DNA of 64,000 nucleotides, from assembly GCA_029781135.1 (NCBI GenBank), contig JAKOXH010000037.1, forward strand, positions 1-64,000, read 5' to 3'. The stretch comes from Planctomycetota bacterium. Lineage in GTDB: Bacteria; Planctomycetota; Planctomycetia; Pirellulales; Lacipirellulaceae. A program made the translations under genes and the position numbers. Below are positions 9,594 to 17,294 of this stretch, one piece after another (position 1 is the stretch's first letter; the number at the start of each line of letters is the position of its first letter). The notes beneath the pieces were generated by a model. That model made no database searches, had not been told where the DNA came from, and saw nothing but the letters and a program-made list of their open reading frames with translations.

Positions 9594-10166
9594 ATGAAGG
9601 TCTTTACTACTGGTCAGGTCGCGAAGATCTGCAAAGTGGCCCCGCGCACGGTCAGTAAGTGGTTCGATTCAGGCCGCCTCAAGGGCTACCGGATTCCCGG
9701 TTCCCAAGACCGACGGATCCCGCGTGAGTATTTGATCAAATTCCTCAAGGAGCATGGTATGCCTCTTGGGGACCTGGAAGACGAGGCGATGGCGAAAGTC
9801 CTCATCGTCGCCCAGGACCAGGTCTTGATCGAGAACCTCAAGCGCGAGTTGCCCGTTGAGCGGTCGTTCCGTACCTCGACCGCCGCGAGTGGCTTCGAAG
9901 CAGGTATTCAGGCCGAAAGTTTCCACCCGGACTGTATTATCGTCGATTTCTCGATCGGCCAGCTCGAAGCGTTGCAGATCTGCCAGAATCTGCGTCGCAA
10001 TAGCGAGTTTGGCGAGACGATCTTGATCGCCCTGCTGCCCGATGACAGCTCGACCGGCAACTTCGATCGTTCGAGCATCAACGAAACGTTCAAGAAGCCA
10101 TTCGATGCCGCCCTGTTGGCCGAACGTTTGCGAACGTTGATTGGCGCGAAGAAGGAATTGGTATAA
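9594..10166 (+). CDS. helix-turn-helix plus receiver-like domain regulator
   Basis: The start is ATG 9594 with GGAGAG upstream; the frame is open further upstream to 9510 but that part lacks sense. Residues 1-50 are an excisionase/MerR-like helix-turn-helix (MKVFTTGQVAKICKVAPRTV, then KWFDSGRLKGYRIPGSQDRRI), a DNA-binding fold also seen in BldC-like regulators. Residues about 64-185 resemble a response-regulator receiver: KVLIVAQDQ for strand 1, DCIIVDFSIG with the candidate phospho-Asp, and TFKKPFD with the conserved Lys. The acidic pair after strand 1 is reduced, so phosphorylation may be weak or absent. The domain order is the reverse of usual response regulators. No histidine kinase is nearby. 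Confidence 0.8.
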   Translation: MKVFTTGQVAKICKVAPRTVSKWFDSGRLKGYRIPGSQDRRIPREYLIKFLKEHGMPLGDLEDEAMAKVLIVAQDQVLIENLKRELPVERSFRTSTAASGFEAGIQAESFHPDCIIVDFSIGQLEALQICQNLRRNSEFGETILIALLPDDSSTGNFDRSSINETFKKPFDAALLAERLRTLIGAKKELV

Positions 10167-10167
10167 C

Positions 10168-10270
10168 AAGCTGTAAGCTGTTAGCTGTTAGCTATTAGCC
10201 AGAAAGCGAGCCGGGCCGTCCCCGGCCCCGGACCTCTGGCTAACAGCTAATAGCTAACGGCTAAGAGCTG
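10168..10270. repeat. GTTAGC-type palindromic repeat, copy 2
   Basis: Left arm GCTGTTAGCTGTTAGCTATT then AGCCAGA, and right arm TCTGGCTAACAGCTAATAGC then TAACGGC, are complementary over a long imperfect stem with a GC-rich loop. It begins two bases after the stop of the HTH/receiver gene. Confidence 0.75.
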
Positions 10271-10352
10271 ATCACATAGGGTCGGTCGAATGATTCGGCC
10301 GCGTGGCGGCGGAAGACTCCCGTCTCTCCGTCGCCCCTCACCCGTACACCCG

Positions 10353-10389
10353 AGGCTCGGTCGCGAAAGTGACCGAGCCTTAGTTTTTG
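10353..10389 (+). terminator. intrinsic terminator after the HTH/receiver gene
   Basis: A perfect 10-bp stem (AGGCTCGGTC at 10353-10362 with GACCGAGCCT at 10371-10380) with an 8-base loop is followed by TAGTTTTTG. This is a textbook rho-independent terminator on the plus strand. Confidence 0.88.
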
Positions 10390-10433
10390 CGCGTTACTCG
10401 CCGTAAAGCGGCGGGGAGATTAGAATTCGGGAT

Positions 10434-11213
10434 ATGCCGAATTCGACGTCTGACAAAGCGTCTGAGAGCGATTTAGAAAGCCCGCACCGCGTAATGGCCG
10501 CGGCCGAGTCGTTAGACGTCTTACGGCAGGATGCTCTTGAACTGAGCGCCGACGATCGCCTGAGGCTCGTGGTGCAGTTGTGGAAGTCGTTGCCGGCGGA
10601 ACATCGGTCGGCGCTCGCGACGTTGCAGATGGAGGATGCGGCGCGGGGAGAGAATCACCCGTTGCCGGGGAGCAAGGCCGCCTTGAAGAAGCCGCGCGGG
10701 CCGACGCTGATTGATAAACTGTTCGACCCAAGTCACACCTCGGACTTGTACACGGCGCCGCGACGGTTTGATTTGGCCACGATCTTTGTCGTGACGGCCG
10801 CCTACTCGCTGGTGCTGGGCGGACTGACGGCAATGGGATGGCCGCCCATCGTGAAAATTGGCATCAGCCTGTTGGCGGCGGCGATCGCGGTTGCGCAGGC
10901 GCTGTTCAAAACGAGGGCAAATCCGCGGGGCGTTTCGATTGTGACCGGCGTGGCGGTTTGCACGCTCTTCACGTGGATCGGGTTTGCCGCGGGAGCATAT
11001 CGGATGTTGCGGATTTCATTGCCGGCAGCCACGATTATTATGGGAGTAGTTGGCGGCAGTATTTCTGGCTACCTCATTGGGACTTGCGTCGGCGGTGTGT
11101 TTTTGGTGGCCGATCTAGTGCGCGGCAAGTTCGAACGACGTGATTTGAGTGACGGCGGCGACTCAAGTCCGTCGGACAAAACTAAGACTGGCGAGAGGAT
11201 TTGGCATGAGTGA
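10434..11213 (+). CDS. membrane protein with antitoxin-like N-terminal motif
   Basis: A 259-residue protein. Residues 30-56 (LRQDALELSADDRLRLVVQL, then WKSLP) match the style of the addiction-module antitoxin family whose members read like LSPEERLELIEELWDSL. Residues 113-134, 138-158, 166-188 and 197-227 are hydrophobic and probably four transmembrane helices. The function is unknown. Its stop overlaps the moaC start by 8 bp, so the two are probably cotranscribed. The fusion of an antitoxin-like segment to a membrane domain is the odd point; it could simply be a chance helical motif. Confidence 0.7.
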   Translation: MPNSTSDKASESDLESPHRVMAAAESLDVLRQDALELSADDRLRLVVQLWKSLPAEHRSALATLQMEDAARGENHPLPGSKAALKKPRGPTLIDKLFDPSHTSDLYTAPRRFDLATIFVVTAAYSLVLGGLTAMGWPPIVKIGISLLAAAIAVAQALFKTRANPRGVSIVTGVAVCTLFTWIGFAAGAYRMLRISLPAATIIMGVVGGSISGYLIGTCVGGVFLVADLVRGKFERRDLSDGGDSSPSDKTKTGERIWHE

Positions 11214-11724
11214 GCTGAGTCATTTTGATGAAACCGGCGCCAGCCGGATGGTGGATGTGGGCGCGAAGGCGGTCACTCGACGGACGGCCGTTGCGAGTGC
11301 GAAGGTTCACATGCGGACCGAAACACTCGAGCTCGTGCGCGACAAGCGAGCAGCCAAGGGCGACGTGTTGGAAGTGGCACGGCTGGCGGGCATCATGGCG
11401 GCGAAGAAGACCAGCGAACTTATTCCGCTGTGCCATCCGCTGCCGCTGGAGTCAGTTAAAATCGATTTCTCGTTTCCGGATGCCGAGACTTTGAGAATCT
11501 TGGTAACCGTTTGCATTGAGGCCAAGACGGGCGTCGAGATGGAAGCGCTCACCGCGGCGAGCGTCGCCGCACTGACGGTGTACGACATGTGCAAAAGCAT
11601 CGATCGTGGCATGACGATTGGGCCGATTCAGTTGGACGAGAAATCGGGCGGCCGGAGTGGGCATTGGCGGCAGGAGGAAAGACGGGGAGACAAGGAGACG
11701 GGGAGACAAGGAGAAGGAGCGTGA
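11206..11724 (+). CDS. moaC: cyclic pyranopterin monophosphate synthase MoaC
   Basis: MoaC makes cyclic pyranopterin monophosphate, the first stable intermediate of molybdenum cofactor synthesis. The start is ATG 11206 ([20 protein letters not shown]); upstream in-frame codons belong to the preceding gene. Family hallmarks are [36 protein letters not shown] with the catalytic His, and [11 protein letters not shown] with the conserved Asp and Lys pair. The last 18 or so residues ([14 protein letters not shown]) are beyond the family end and are encoded by the GGAGACAAGGAGA repeat. No other moa gene is adjacent. Confidence 0.95.
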   Translation: MSELSHFDETGASRMVDVGAKAVTRRTAVASAKVHMRTETLELVRDKRAAKGDVLEVARLAGIMAAKKTSELIPLCHPLPLESVKIDFSFPDAETLRILVTVCIEAKTGVEMEALTAASVAALTVYDMCKSIDRGMTIGPIQLDEKSGGRSGHWRQEERRGDKETGRQGEGA

Positions 11725-11766
11725 CGTTATGATCTCCTTGTCTCCTTGTCTCCTTGTCTCCTTGTC
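11684..11766. repeat. GGAGACAAGGAGAC inverted tandem repeat between moaC and miaA
   Basis: Left arm tandem GGAGACAAGGAGAC units (11684-11714) face a right arm of TCTCCTTG units (11732-11766). The arms are complementary, so the RNA can form a long hairpin on either strand between two convergent genes. Both genes end inside the arms, giving each a similar RQGDKET-like tail. Confidence 0.85.
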
Positions 11767-12755
11767 CGGGCCGATGACACAATATCCGCGGCAATAGCGT
11801 CGGGATCGGGTTCTCCTTCAAGTTCAATGAATCGGCACTCACTCAGGCTGCGGAACCAGGTGCCTTGGCGTTTGGCGAAGCGGCGGGTGCGGTAGGTGAT
11901 GCGAGCGATCATTTCATCGTGGTCGTATTCGCCGGCGAGGAAGGCGAGTGCTTCGCGGTAGCCGACGGCTTGGCGAGCGGTGCGGCTGAGGGAGTGGTCT
12001 CCTGTTGTCGCTAATCCTGCCGAACCCTCCCCTGGCCCCTCCCTACAAGGGAGGGGAAGTTCAGTGGTCAGGCTGCGTACTTCGTCGACGAGGCCGGCGT
12101 CGACCATCGAGCGGACGCGGGCTGCGATGCGCTCGTGCAGTTCCTCGCGACGGCGGCGCAACACGAACACGCGGCACTCATCGGCCGGGCGGCCTTCTTC
12201 GAATTGCAGTTGCTGGTGACTGATCGGTTCGCCGGTGGCCCGGAACACTTCGAGCGCGCGGATGAGACGGCGCGTGTCGTGGGGATGGATGTTCGAGGCG
12301 GCCACCGGATCGATTTGCGTGAGGCGATCATACAGTGCCTGCGAGCCGACGGTCTCTAGTTCGTGTTCGATTTCGTCGCGCATTTTCCAATCGGCGGGTG
12401 GACCGTCGAACAGGCCACGGAGCAGGCTCTTGAGATACAGCGGCGTGCCGCCGACAAAGAGCGGCTCTTTGCCGCGGGTGCGGATGTCGTCGACCACCTT
12501 GGCCGCCGCTTCTACATACTGGGCGACGCTGTATTCGTCGGCCGGGTCAACGATGTCGATGAGGTGATGCGGCACAAGTTCGCGGAGCGCGCGCGGCGGC
12601 TTCGCAGTGCCGATATCCATGCCGCGGTAAATGGCCATCGAGTCGAGGCTGATGATTTCGGCATTCAGCCGCTGGGCCAGCGCGATGCCGACATTCGTTT
12701 TGCCGACGGCCGTTGCACCCGTGAGAAACCAGCAGTCGTGAAAGGTGTGGGACAT
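11727..12755 (-). CDS. miaA: tRNA dimethylallyltransferase MiaA
   Basis: MiaA transfers a dimethylallyl group to A37 of tRNAs that read codons starting with U. The 342-residue protein shows P-loop GATAVGKT at 13-20, LDSMAIYRGMDIGTAKP, DIVDPADEYSVAQY and VGGTPLYLKSLLRGL, all family hallmarks, plus SRTARQAVGYREAL. Two oddities: an extra stretch of about 20 residues (LPLPCREGPGEGSAGLATTG) before SRTARQ is encoded by a dispersed repeat (12024-12058), and the last residues (RRQGDKETRRS) come from another repeat. The core motifs are intact, so the enzyme is probably functional. Confidence 0.95.
   Translation of the reverse strand: MSHTFHDCWFLTGATAVGKTNVGIALAQRLNAEIISLDSMAIYRGMDIGTAKPPRALRELVPHHLIDIVDPADEYSVAQYVEAAAKVVDDIRTRGKEPLFVGGTPLYLKSLLRGLFDGPPADWKMRDEIEHELETVGSQALYDRLTQIDPVAASNIHPHDTRRLIRALEVFRATGEPISHQQLQFEEGRPADECRVFVLRRRREELHERIAARVRSMVDAGLVDEVRSLTTELPLPCREGPGEGSAGLATTGDHSLSRTARQAVGYREALAFLAGEYDHDEMIARITYRTRRFAKRQGTWFRSLSECRFIELEGEPDPDAIAADIVSSARTRRQGDKETRRS
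12024..12058. repeat. dispersed C-rich/G-rich palindromic repeat inside miaA, copy 2
   Basis: ACCCTCCCCTGGCCCCTCCC, a short gap, then GGGAGGGGAA, matching the architecture of the copies at 4970, 24696 and 25995. In the minus-strand miaA frame it adds residues without a stop or frameshift. Confidence 0.7.
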
Positions 12756-12824
12756 GAATTATCTTCGACTGGCGGTCGCGGCTTTGTGGGCGGGGCCGAT
12801 CAGTTCTTCACATGGAGCTCGAAG

Positions 12825-12906
12825 TGTGGCATGCTCTCGCGAAGCGTGAGCATGAAATCGCTCGGATAACATGGCCACGTCGGAGTACCTCCGAGGCCAT
12901 GCCACC
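12825..12906. repeat. 82-bp two-hairpin dispersed repeat, copy A
   Basis: GTGGCATGCTCTCGCGAAGC through to GAGGCCATGCCACC. It contains two hairpins: CATGCTC with GAGCATG, and CATGGCC with GGCCATG around a CGGAG stem. Its reverse complement occurs at 18774-18855 with about nine differences by eye. The outer ends are complementary (GTGGCATG and CATGCCAC). It lies in the space between divergent miaA and hisE. Confidence 0.85.
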
Positions 12907-13045
12907 CTGCAACAGGTTCCCGAACCTAATGAACTGATTGGCCCTGGCTTTGCGGGCGTATCGCTTGCTCGTGGGTGGTTGGCCACCTAAACTGAGTCCT
13001 TGTCTATTGTTGTGATCGAAGCACCTATTGGGAATATGGCAATCC

Positions 13046-13381
13046 ATGAGTACCCCACCCCCGCTCGACCGGCTGGAACGCACCATCGCGTCGCGAGCGG
13101 AAAATCCGATCGAGAAATCGTACACCAGCCAGTTGTTGGCGGGAGGCGTCGAGAAGATCGGGGCCAAAATTATCGAAGAAGCTGCCGAGGTTGTGGAGGC
13201 GGCCAGTGAGGCTGGCGACGCTGGCCGCGAGCATTTTATTCGCGAGGTGGGGGATCTCGTCTATCATTTGATGGTCATGATGCGCCTGCGAGACTGCTCA
13301 TTGGCCGATTTAGAGGCCGAACTTGCCCGCCGATTTGGGGTCTCTGGATTGGAAGAAAAAGCGGGAAGGCGTAAGGCGTAA
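13046..13381 (+). CDS. hisE: phosphoribosyl-ATP diphosphatase HisE
   Basis: HisE hydrolyses phosphoribosyl-ATP to phosphoribosyl-AMP, the second step of histidine synthesis. The start is ATG 13046 (MSTPPPLDRLERTIASRAEN); an in-frame TTG at 13028 is less likely. The helical family core is clear: YTSQLLAGGVEKIGAKIIEE then AAEVVEAA with its metal-binding acidic residues, and REVGDLVYHLMVMMRLR. It is a stand-alone HisE rather than a HisIE fusion; hisI lies 45 kb away. The C-terminal EKAGRRKA runs into a repeat tract. It directly precedes a hisG. Confidence 0.93.
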   Translation: MSTPPPLDRLERTIASRAENPIEKSYTSQLLAGGVEKIGAKIIEEAAEVVEAASEAGDAGREHFIREVGDLVYHLMVMMRLRDCSLADLEAELARRFGVSGLEEKAGRRKA

Positions 13382-13382
13382 G

Positions 13383-13436
13383 GAAGTCGTTAGGCGTTAG
13401 TCGTTAGTCGTTAGTCGTTAGTCGTTAGGCGTTAGT
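13383..13436. repeat. tandem GTTAGTC heptamer tract
   Basis: About six tandem copies of a heptamer close to CGTTAGT follow the hisE stop, with variants CGTTAGG at both ends. The tract separates hisE from hisG and may vary in copy number. Confidence 0.75.
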
Positions 13437-13497
13437 GGGGAAAGGTATATAGGAGTTCTTCCCTGCCCCCCGTATCCTGCATCCTGCATCCTCATCT

Positions 13498-14352
13498 ATG
13501 TCACAAAACCTCCGCATTGGCGTTCCGAGCAAAGGCCGGCTGGCCGAGATGGCTTCGCAATTGTTGAACGAGGCGGGGCTGAAGTTTCGTCGACAAGAGC
13601 GGAGTCTGTTCGCGCGGGTGCGCGATATGCCGATTGAGGTTACATTCTTGCGAACCGACGATATCCCGACGTTGTGTGCCGAAGGGGCGATCGACATGGG
13701 GATCACGGGCGGCGACCTCGTGGAAGAATCGGGCGTGGATGTAGTCACGCGACTTTCGCTGGGGATGGGCAATTGGCGGCTTGCGATGTGCGTACCGGAT
13801 GCGAGCACGATCACGAAGCCGAGCGATTTGGCGAATCGGCGAATTGCGACCAGTTTTCCACACGTCACGCAAAAGTATCTCGAGCGGCATGATGTGAATG
13901 CGCACATCGTGCAACTGACGGGATCGGTCGAAGTGATGATATCGCTCGGCGTGGCCGATGCAATCGTTGATCTTGTGGAAACGGGCAGCACGCTGGCGGC
14001 GAATCGCTTGAGCGTGCTCGATGAACTCGGGCGCTACGAAGCGGTTGTGATTCAAAACGGCACGACGAAACACGGTGAGTTGGCCGATCGAATTGTGCGG
14101 CGGTTGGAAGGCGTGGTAATTGCCCGCAGTTACTCGCTGCTGGAATACAATGTGCCAGAAGCCAAGCTTGCGGCGGCGGAGAAGATCACGCCCGGTTTCG
14201 AGTCGCCCACGGTGAACCGGCTGGAAGAACCGGGTTGGTTTGCGGTGCGCGCCATGGTCAAACGGAACGAGGTGATTGACATCATGGAGCAGCTCGATGC
14301 GCTCGGCGCGACGGCGATTCTGGAAACGGTGATTACGAATTGCCGGCTGTAG
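13498..14352 (+). CDS. hisG: ATP phosphoribosyltransferase HisG, long form (copy 1)
   Basis: HisG catalyses the committed step of histidine synthesis, joining ATP and PRPP. The start is ATG 13498 (MSQNLRIGVPSKGRL). Features include GVPSKGRL, EGAIDMGITGGDLVEESG, and the PRPP-binding stretch LGVADAIVDLVETGSTLAAN. At 284 residues, with a C-terminal domain at about 210-284 (WFAVRAMVKRNEVIDIMEQL), it is a long-form enzyme, which normally carries an ACT-like His-binding domain for feedback control and needs no HisZ. A second, divergent long-form HisG is at 58655. It follows hisE on the same strand, so the pair is probably one operon. Confidence 0.95.
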   Translation: MSQNLRIGVPSKGRLAEMASQLLNEAGLKFRRQERSLFARVRDMPIEVTFLRTDDIPTLCAEGAIDMGITGGDLVEESGVDVVTRLSLGMGNWRLAMCVPDASTITKPSDLANRRIATSFPHVTQKYLERHDVNAHIVQLTGSVEVMISLGVADAIVDLVETGSTLAANRLSVLDELGRYEAVVIQNGTTKHGELADRIVRRLEGVVIARSYSLLEYNVPEAKLAAAEKITPGFESPTVNRLEEPGWFAVRAMVKRNEVIDIMEQLDALGATAILETVITNCRL

Positions 14353-14405
14353 AACAGCGGCAAGGCCGCGATTGAATGACACGTTGGACATGCTATGATT
14401 AAGTC

Positions 14406-14642
14406 ATGATTCGAGCCTATGATGAACTCGTGGACCTGATTGCATCGGGCAGCGGACCTGAAGTGGTGGCTGGATTTCAGGCGTCGGTTGCTACGCGCCA
14501 ACGTGTCGAGGATCTGCTCGCCCGAGAAATGCAACGTGCGCTATCGCCCGACGAGGAATCGGAACTGGCGCACTACCTGCACATTGAGCATGTAATGCGT
14601 TTGGCGAAAGCGCGTGCCCACACGCGCGTTTCTAGTGACTAA
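14406..14642 (+). CDS. small conserved protein, antitoxin-like
   Basis: A 78-residue protein (MIRAYDELVDLIASGSGPEV, then LSPDEESELAHYLHIEHVMR and LAKARA). I recognise this as a small family common in cyanobacteria and planctomycetes, with the same YDE(L/F)xDxIA start and HYLxxEHxxRLAKARA end, often annotated as hypothetical. Its size and helical, acidic nature suit a type II antitoxin or a regulatory partner, but no toxin follows. It starts 54 bp after hisG with no clear ribosome site. Confidence 0.75.
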   Translation: MIRAYDELVDLIASGSGPEVVAGFQASVATRQRVEDLLAREMQRALSPDEESELAHYLHIEHVMRLAKARAHTRVSSD

Positions 14643-14691
14643 GCCCGTCGGCATAAGTTTTGTGACACTTCAATATTCGGGGGACTCGCAA

Positions 14692-14758
14692 TTGAACAGG
14701 AGGAAACAGAGGCAATAGAGAAAAACATCCTCTGTTCACTCTGTTTCCTCCTGTTCAA
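14692..14758. repeat. perfect 20-bp inverted repeat (possible terminator)
   Basis: TTGAACAGGAGGAAACAGAG (14692-14711) is perfectly complementary to 14739-14758 around a 27-base loop, which itself contains a second CCTCTGTTCA segment. There is no T tract, so it is a large hairpin rather than a classical terminator. It ends the hisG-small protein unit. Confidence 0.8.
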
Positions 14759-14935
14759 GAAATCCTTAGCAGCTTATTCGCGTGATGGCGGAACTTTGTG
14801 CATGTAACAAAACTCCTGCCTACTTGCTTAGAGTAGTTCCTTGTTTTGCGCGACTGTCGATGAACGGAACAACGTTCCAGCTGTCGGGAATCGCTGGGGA
14901 ATTGCCCCAGGCACCCGGCGTTCGGACTTCGGTCG

Positions 14936-15253
14936 ATGCGATTTCCTCCCCACCCGTTTGACGTCGTCTCGAAATCGTTTGGGCTGCGGACGCTGCTCGC
15001 GATCGTGGCTCTGGTGAGCGTTGCGTGTTGGTTGGCGACTTTTTTGGTGGGGAGAGTGCTGCTGGGCGTATTTGCGACGTTGATATTGATGTTGCTAGCC
15101 ATCGCCTGTTGGACATGGCTATGGGCGTCGATCGAGCAAGAGCTGCGGAAGCCACTTGTTGACTCACGAGATTCGGCGGACGACTCGCCAGTGCCGGTAG
15201 AATCGATGGCTGGCGGTTCCGCGAGTCGAGAGGCGGACGCTGAATCGTGCTAG
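14936..15253 (+). CDS. small membrane protein, unknown
   Basis: A 105-residue protein starting at ATG 14936 (MRFPPHPFDVVSKSFGLRTL). Residues about 18-36 and 42-64 are two hydrophobic helices (LLAIVALVSVACWLATFLVG and LGVFATLILMLLAIACW), followed by a hydrophilic acidic tail. I do not recognise the family. It is 27 bases ahead of the DUF4105 reading frame. Confidence 0.55.
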   Translation: MRFPPHPFDVVSKSFGLRTLLAIVALVSVACWLATFLVGRVLLGVFATLILMLLAIACWTWLWASIEQELRKPLVDSRDSADDSPVPVESMAGGSASREADAESC

Positions 15254-15355
15254 CAGCGAATTGCTGGCGGCGGCATCGCATTGCGTCTTGGTGGGAAGTT
15301 CGCTAAACTTCGCCGCTTTTCTACCTCTTCCGCGGCAAGCCGCCGTAGCACAATC

Positions 15356-16228
15356 GTGCCAGACTTGCGTCCAACGTGTCGCCGTGACCGAATCTTCTGC
15401 GCACAGACTCTGCGCTGGGTGTGGCTTTGGCTCGTTGTAACCGCTGGCTGCACTTCCGTGGAGAAGCGGCTGGCACCCTCCCAGTTTCGCGATTGGACGC
15501 CCGAGCAGGCGGTGCTGCCGTCTGCCGATTTTCGTGGCGATCAAGTGACCGTGCATAACGTGCGGAACTGCAAGTACTTCGCCAACGATGTCTTCATGGT
15601 CGACTATTACGACAAGCCAATCGATCTCAATCGGGTGCGCGGGGTCGACTATATCGTTGTGCCGTTCGATGGCGCTCCGGCCCTTGCCCACGTGATGTTG
15701 AGTTTTCAAATCGAGGGGGCTGACGGCAAGCCGGAACACCTGGCCGTGAGTGTAGAGACGCGGAAGGAGCGTGATGAGAAATATAATCCGCTCGAGGGTA
15801 GCTTCAATCAGTACGAGCTCATTTACGTGGTCGCCGACGAACGCGACGTGATCCAATTTCGCACGGTATACAACGGCGAGCACGTGTATTTGTATCACAC
15901 GACGGCCACGCCCGAGGCATCGCAGGCACTGCTCAAGGATGTACTACAGCGTGTGAATGACTTGGCCGCGCGGCCGGAGTTTTACGACACGTTGACGAAC
16001 AACTGCACGTCGAACATCGTGCGGCACGTGAACCGGATTAAGCCCAATCGAATTGTCGCGGATTACCGGTCGCTACTGCCGGGCCTTTCGGACCAGTTGG
16101 CGTATGATGAAGGTCTCATCGAGCGGCATGGTACATTTGATGAGACGAAAGCATTGGCGTACGTGAATCCGCTGGCTGAGCGGTACGCGGGGCGGGAGGA
16201 TTTTTCGGAGTTGATTCGGCGGAAATAG
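15356..16228 (+). CDS. DUF4105 (Lnb-type) lipoprotein
   Basis: The frame is open from TTG 15281, but GTG 15356 gives a short basic N-terminus followed by WVWLWLVVTAGC, a lipoprotein signal, so it is preferred. The mature part has NVRNCKYFANDVFMVDYYDK and the DUF4105-like core FYDTLTNNCTSNIVRHVNRI with conserved NNCT and H, and DYRSLLPGLSDQLAYDEGLI, the typical C-terminus. DUF4105 proteins are envelope proteins of uncertain enzymatic role, possibly NlpC/papain-like. It converges on cdsA. Confidence 0.82.
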   Translation: MPDLRPTCRRDRIFCAQTLRWVWLWLVVTAGCTSVEKRLAPSQFRDWTPEQAVLPSADFRGDQVTVHNVRNCKYFANDVFMVDYYDKPIDLNRVRGVDYIVVPFDGAPALAHVMLSFQIEGADGKPEHLAVSVETRKERDEKYNPLEGSFNQYELIYVVADERDVIQFRTVYNGEHVYLYHTTATPEASQALLKDVLQRVNDLAARPEFYDTLTNNCTSNIVRHVNRIKPNRIVADYRSLLPGLSDQLAYDEGLIERHGTFDETKALAYVNPLAERYAGREDFSELIRRK

Positions 16229-16331
16229 GGGACGCTTCCGACCGTGCGCGGGCGGAGGTGCCGTCTTGGTGGTGATCTACTCAATTGGTTTCCGCAGCGG
16301 CGTTGCCGCCGCCGCTAAACGCGATTGGACT

Positions 16332-17264
16332 TCAAGCGCCGACGATACCAAACGCCCAAAAAACGTAGGCGACGGGGGCTGCTCCCAAGAGCGAGTCGAG
16401 CAGGTCGAGGACGCCGCCGAAGCCGGGCATCCAGTTGCTCGAGTCCTTCACACCGGCATCGCGTTTGAGGACCGACTCGGCCAAGTCGCCCAGGATGCCG
16501 GATGCCGTTAACGCAACGGCGTAGGCAATAATACGAGTAAGGCGTGCGTAATCTGAGAACAGGCGTATCGAATTCGCAGTGGCATTGGTGATTTGCGGTG
16601 CAGCCCAGCCGAAGACGACCATAGCCGCCAATATCGCAAATGCCACACCACCAATGGCGCCTTCCCACGTTTTGCCGGGGCTCACGAGCGGAGCGAGTTT
16701 GTGCCGGCCAATAAGCCGGCCGACCGTGTATTGGCCGATATCGCTCATCTTCACGATAGCAATAAGCGAGATCAGAGCCAACATGCCGATGTAGCCGTCA
16801 CTAGCGAAAGGGCCGCCGGCGAGCAGTCGCAACTGGACAATGAACCCCAGTGCGCCGCCCAAATAGAGAATGGTGAAAGCTTCCAGGGCGAGATTGATCG
16901 TTGAATGCCTCTTGCCGTCGTAGCGGCGAACTTCGCCAAAAAGGGCCAGTATTAGGCCGGCGATCAATCCGAGTGCGAGCCAGCCGAGCTGACCTGGGGG
17001 ATTCTGAGCGGCAGAATGCGGCCACGCAACGGTGATGCCCGCGAGAAATATCGAGAGACTTACACCAGCATGAAGCACGCACGGCAACGGCATGCAGCCG
17101 CGCGTGTTGAAAATCGCCAGGAGTTCCACGACGCCCAACCAGCCGACCATCAGCGCCAGCGGCAGGAGAAACGCGCCGGGGCGCGTGACCACGCAGTCGA
17201 GCCAGCAAAGAATCACTAGCGCGGCAATGAAAAGCGTACCGAGTAGGATTCTCCAGCGAAGCAA
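16332..17264 (-). CDS. cdsA: phosphatidate cytidylyltransferase CdsA
   Basis: An integral membrane enzyme that makes CDP-diacylglycerol from phosphatidate and CTP for phospholipid synthesis. At 310 residues it has eight or so hydrophobic helices and the CdsA signature near the C-terminus: SVLKRDAGVKDSSNWMPGFG, then GVLDLLDSLL, with the conserved Lys-Asp and Gly-Asp-Ser positions. IKMSDIGQYTVGRLIGRHKL is also family-like. It lies 30 bp downstream of the aldo/keto reductase on the same strand but the functions are not obviously linked. Confidence 0.93.
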   Translation of the reverse strand: MLRWRILLGTLFIAALVILCWLDCVVTRPGAFLLPLALMVGWLGVVELLAIFNTRGCMPLPCVLHAGVSLSIFLAGITVAWPHSAAQNPPGQLGWLALGLIAGLILALFGEVRRYDGKRHSTINLALEAFTILYLGGALGFIVQLRLLAGGPFASDGYIGMLALISLIAIVKMSDIGQYTVGRLIGRHKLAPLVSPGKTWEGAIGGVAFAILAAMVVFGWAAPQITNATANSIRLFSDYARLTRIIAYAVALTASGILGDLAESVLKRDAGVKDSSNWMPGFGGVLDLLDSLLGAAPVAYVFWAFGIVGA

Positions 17265-17294
17265 AGCGGTTACCTGCCATGCCGAGTTAATTGT

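Noticed and set aside
13383-13436. Heptamer tract considered as a CRISPR array
   Set aside because: Units are 7 bp with no spacers and no cas genes nearby.
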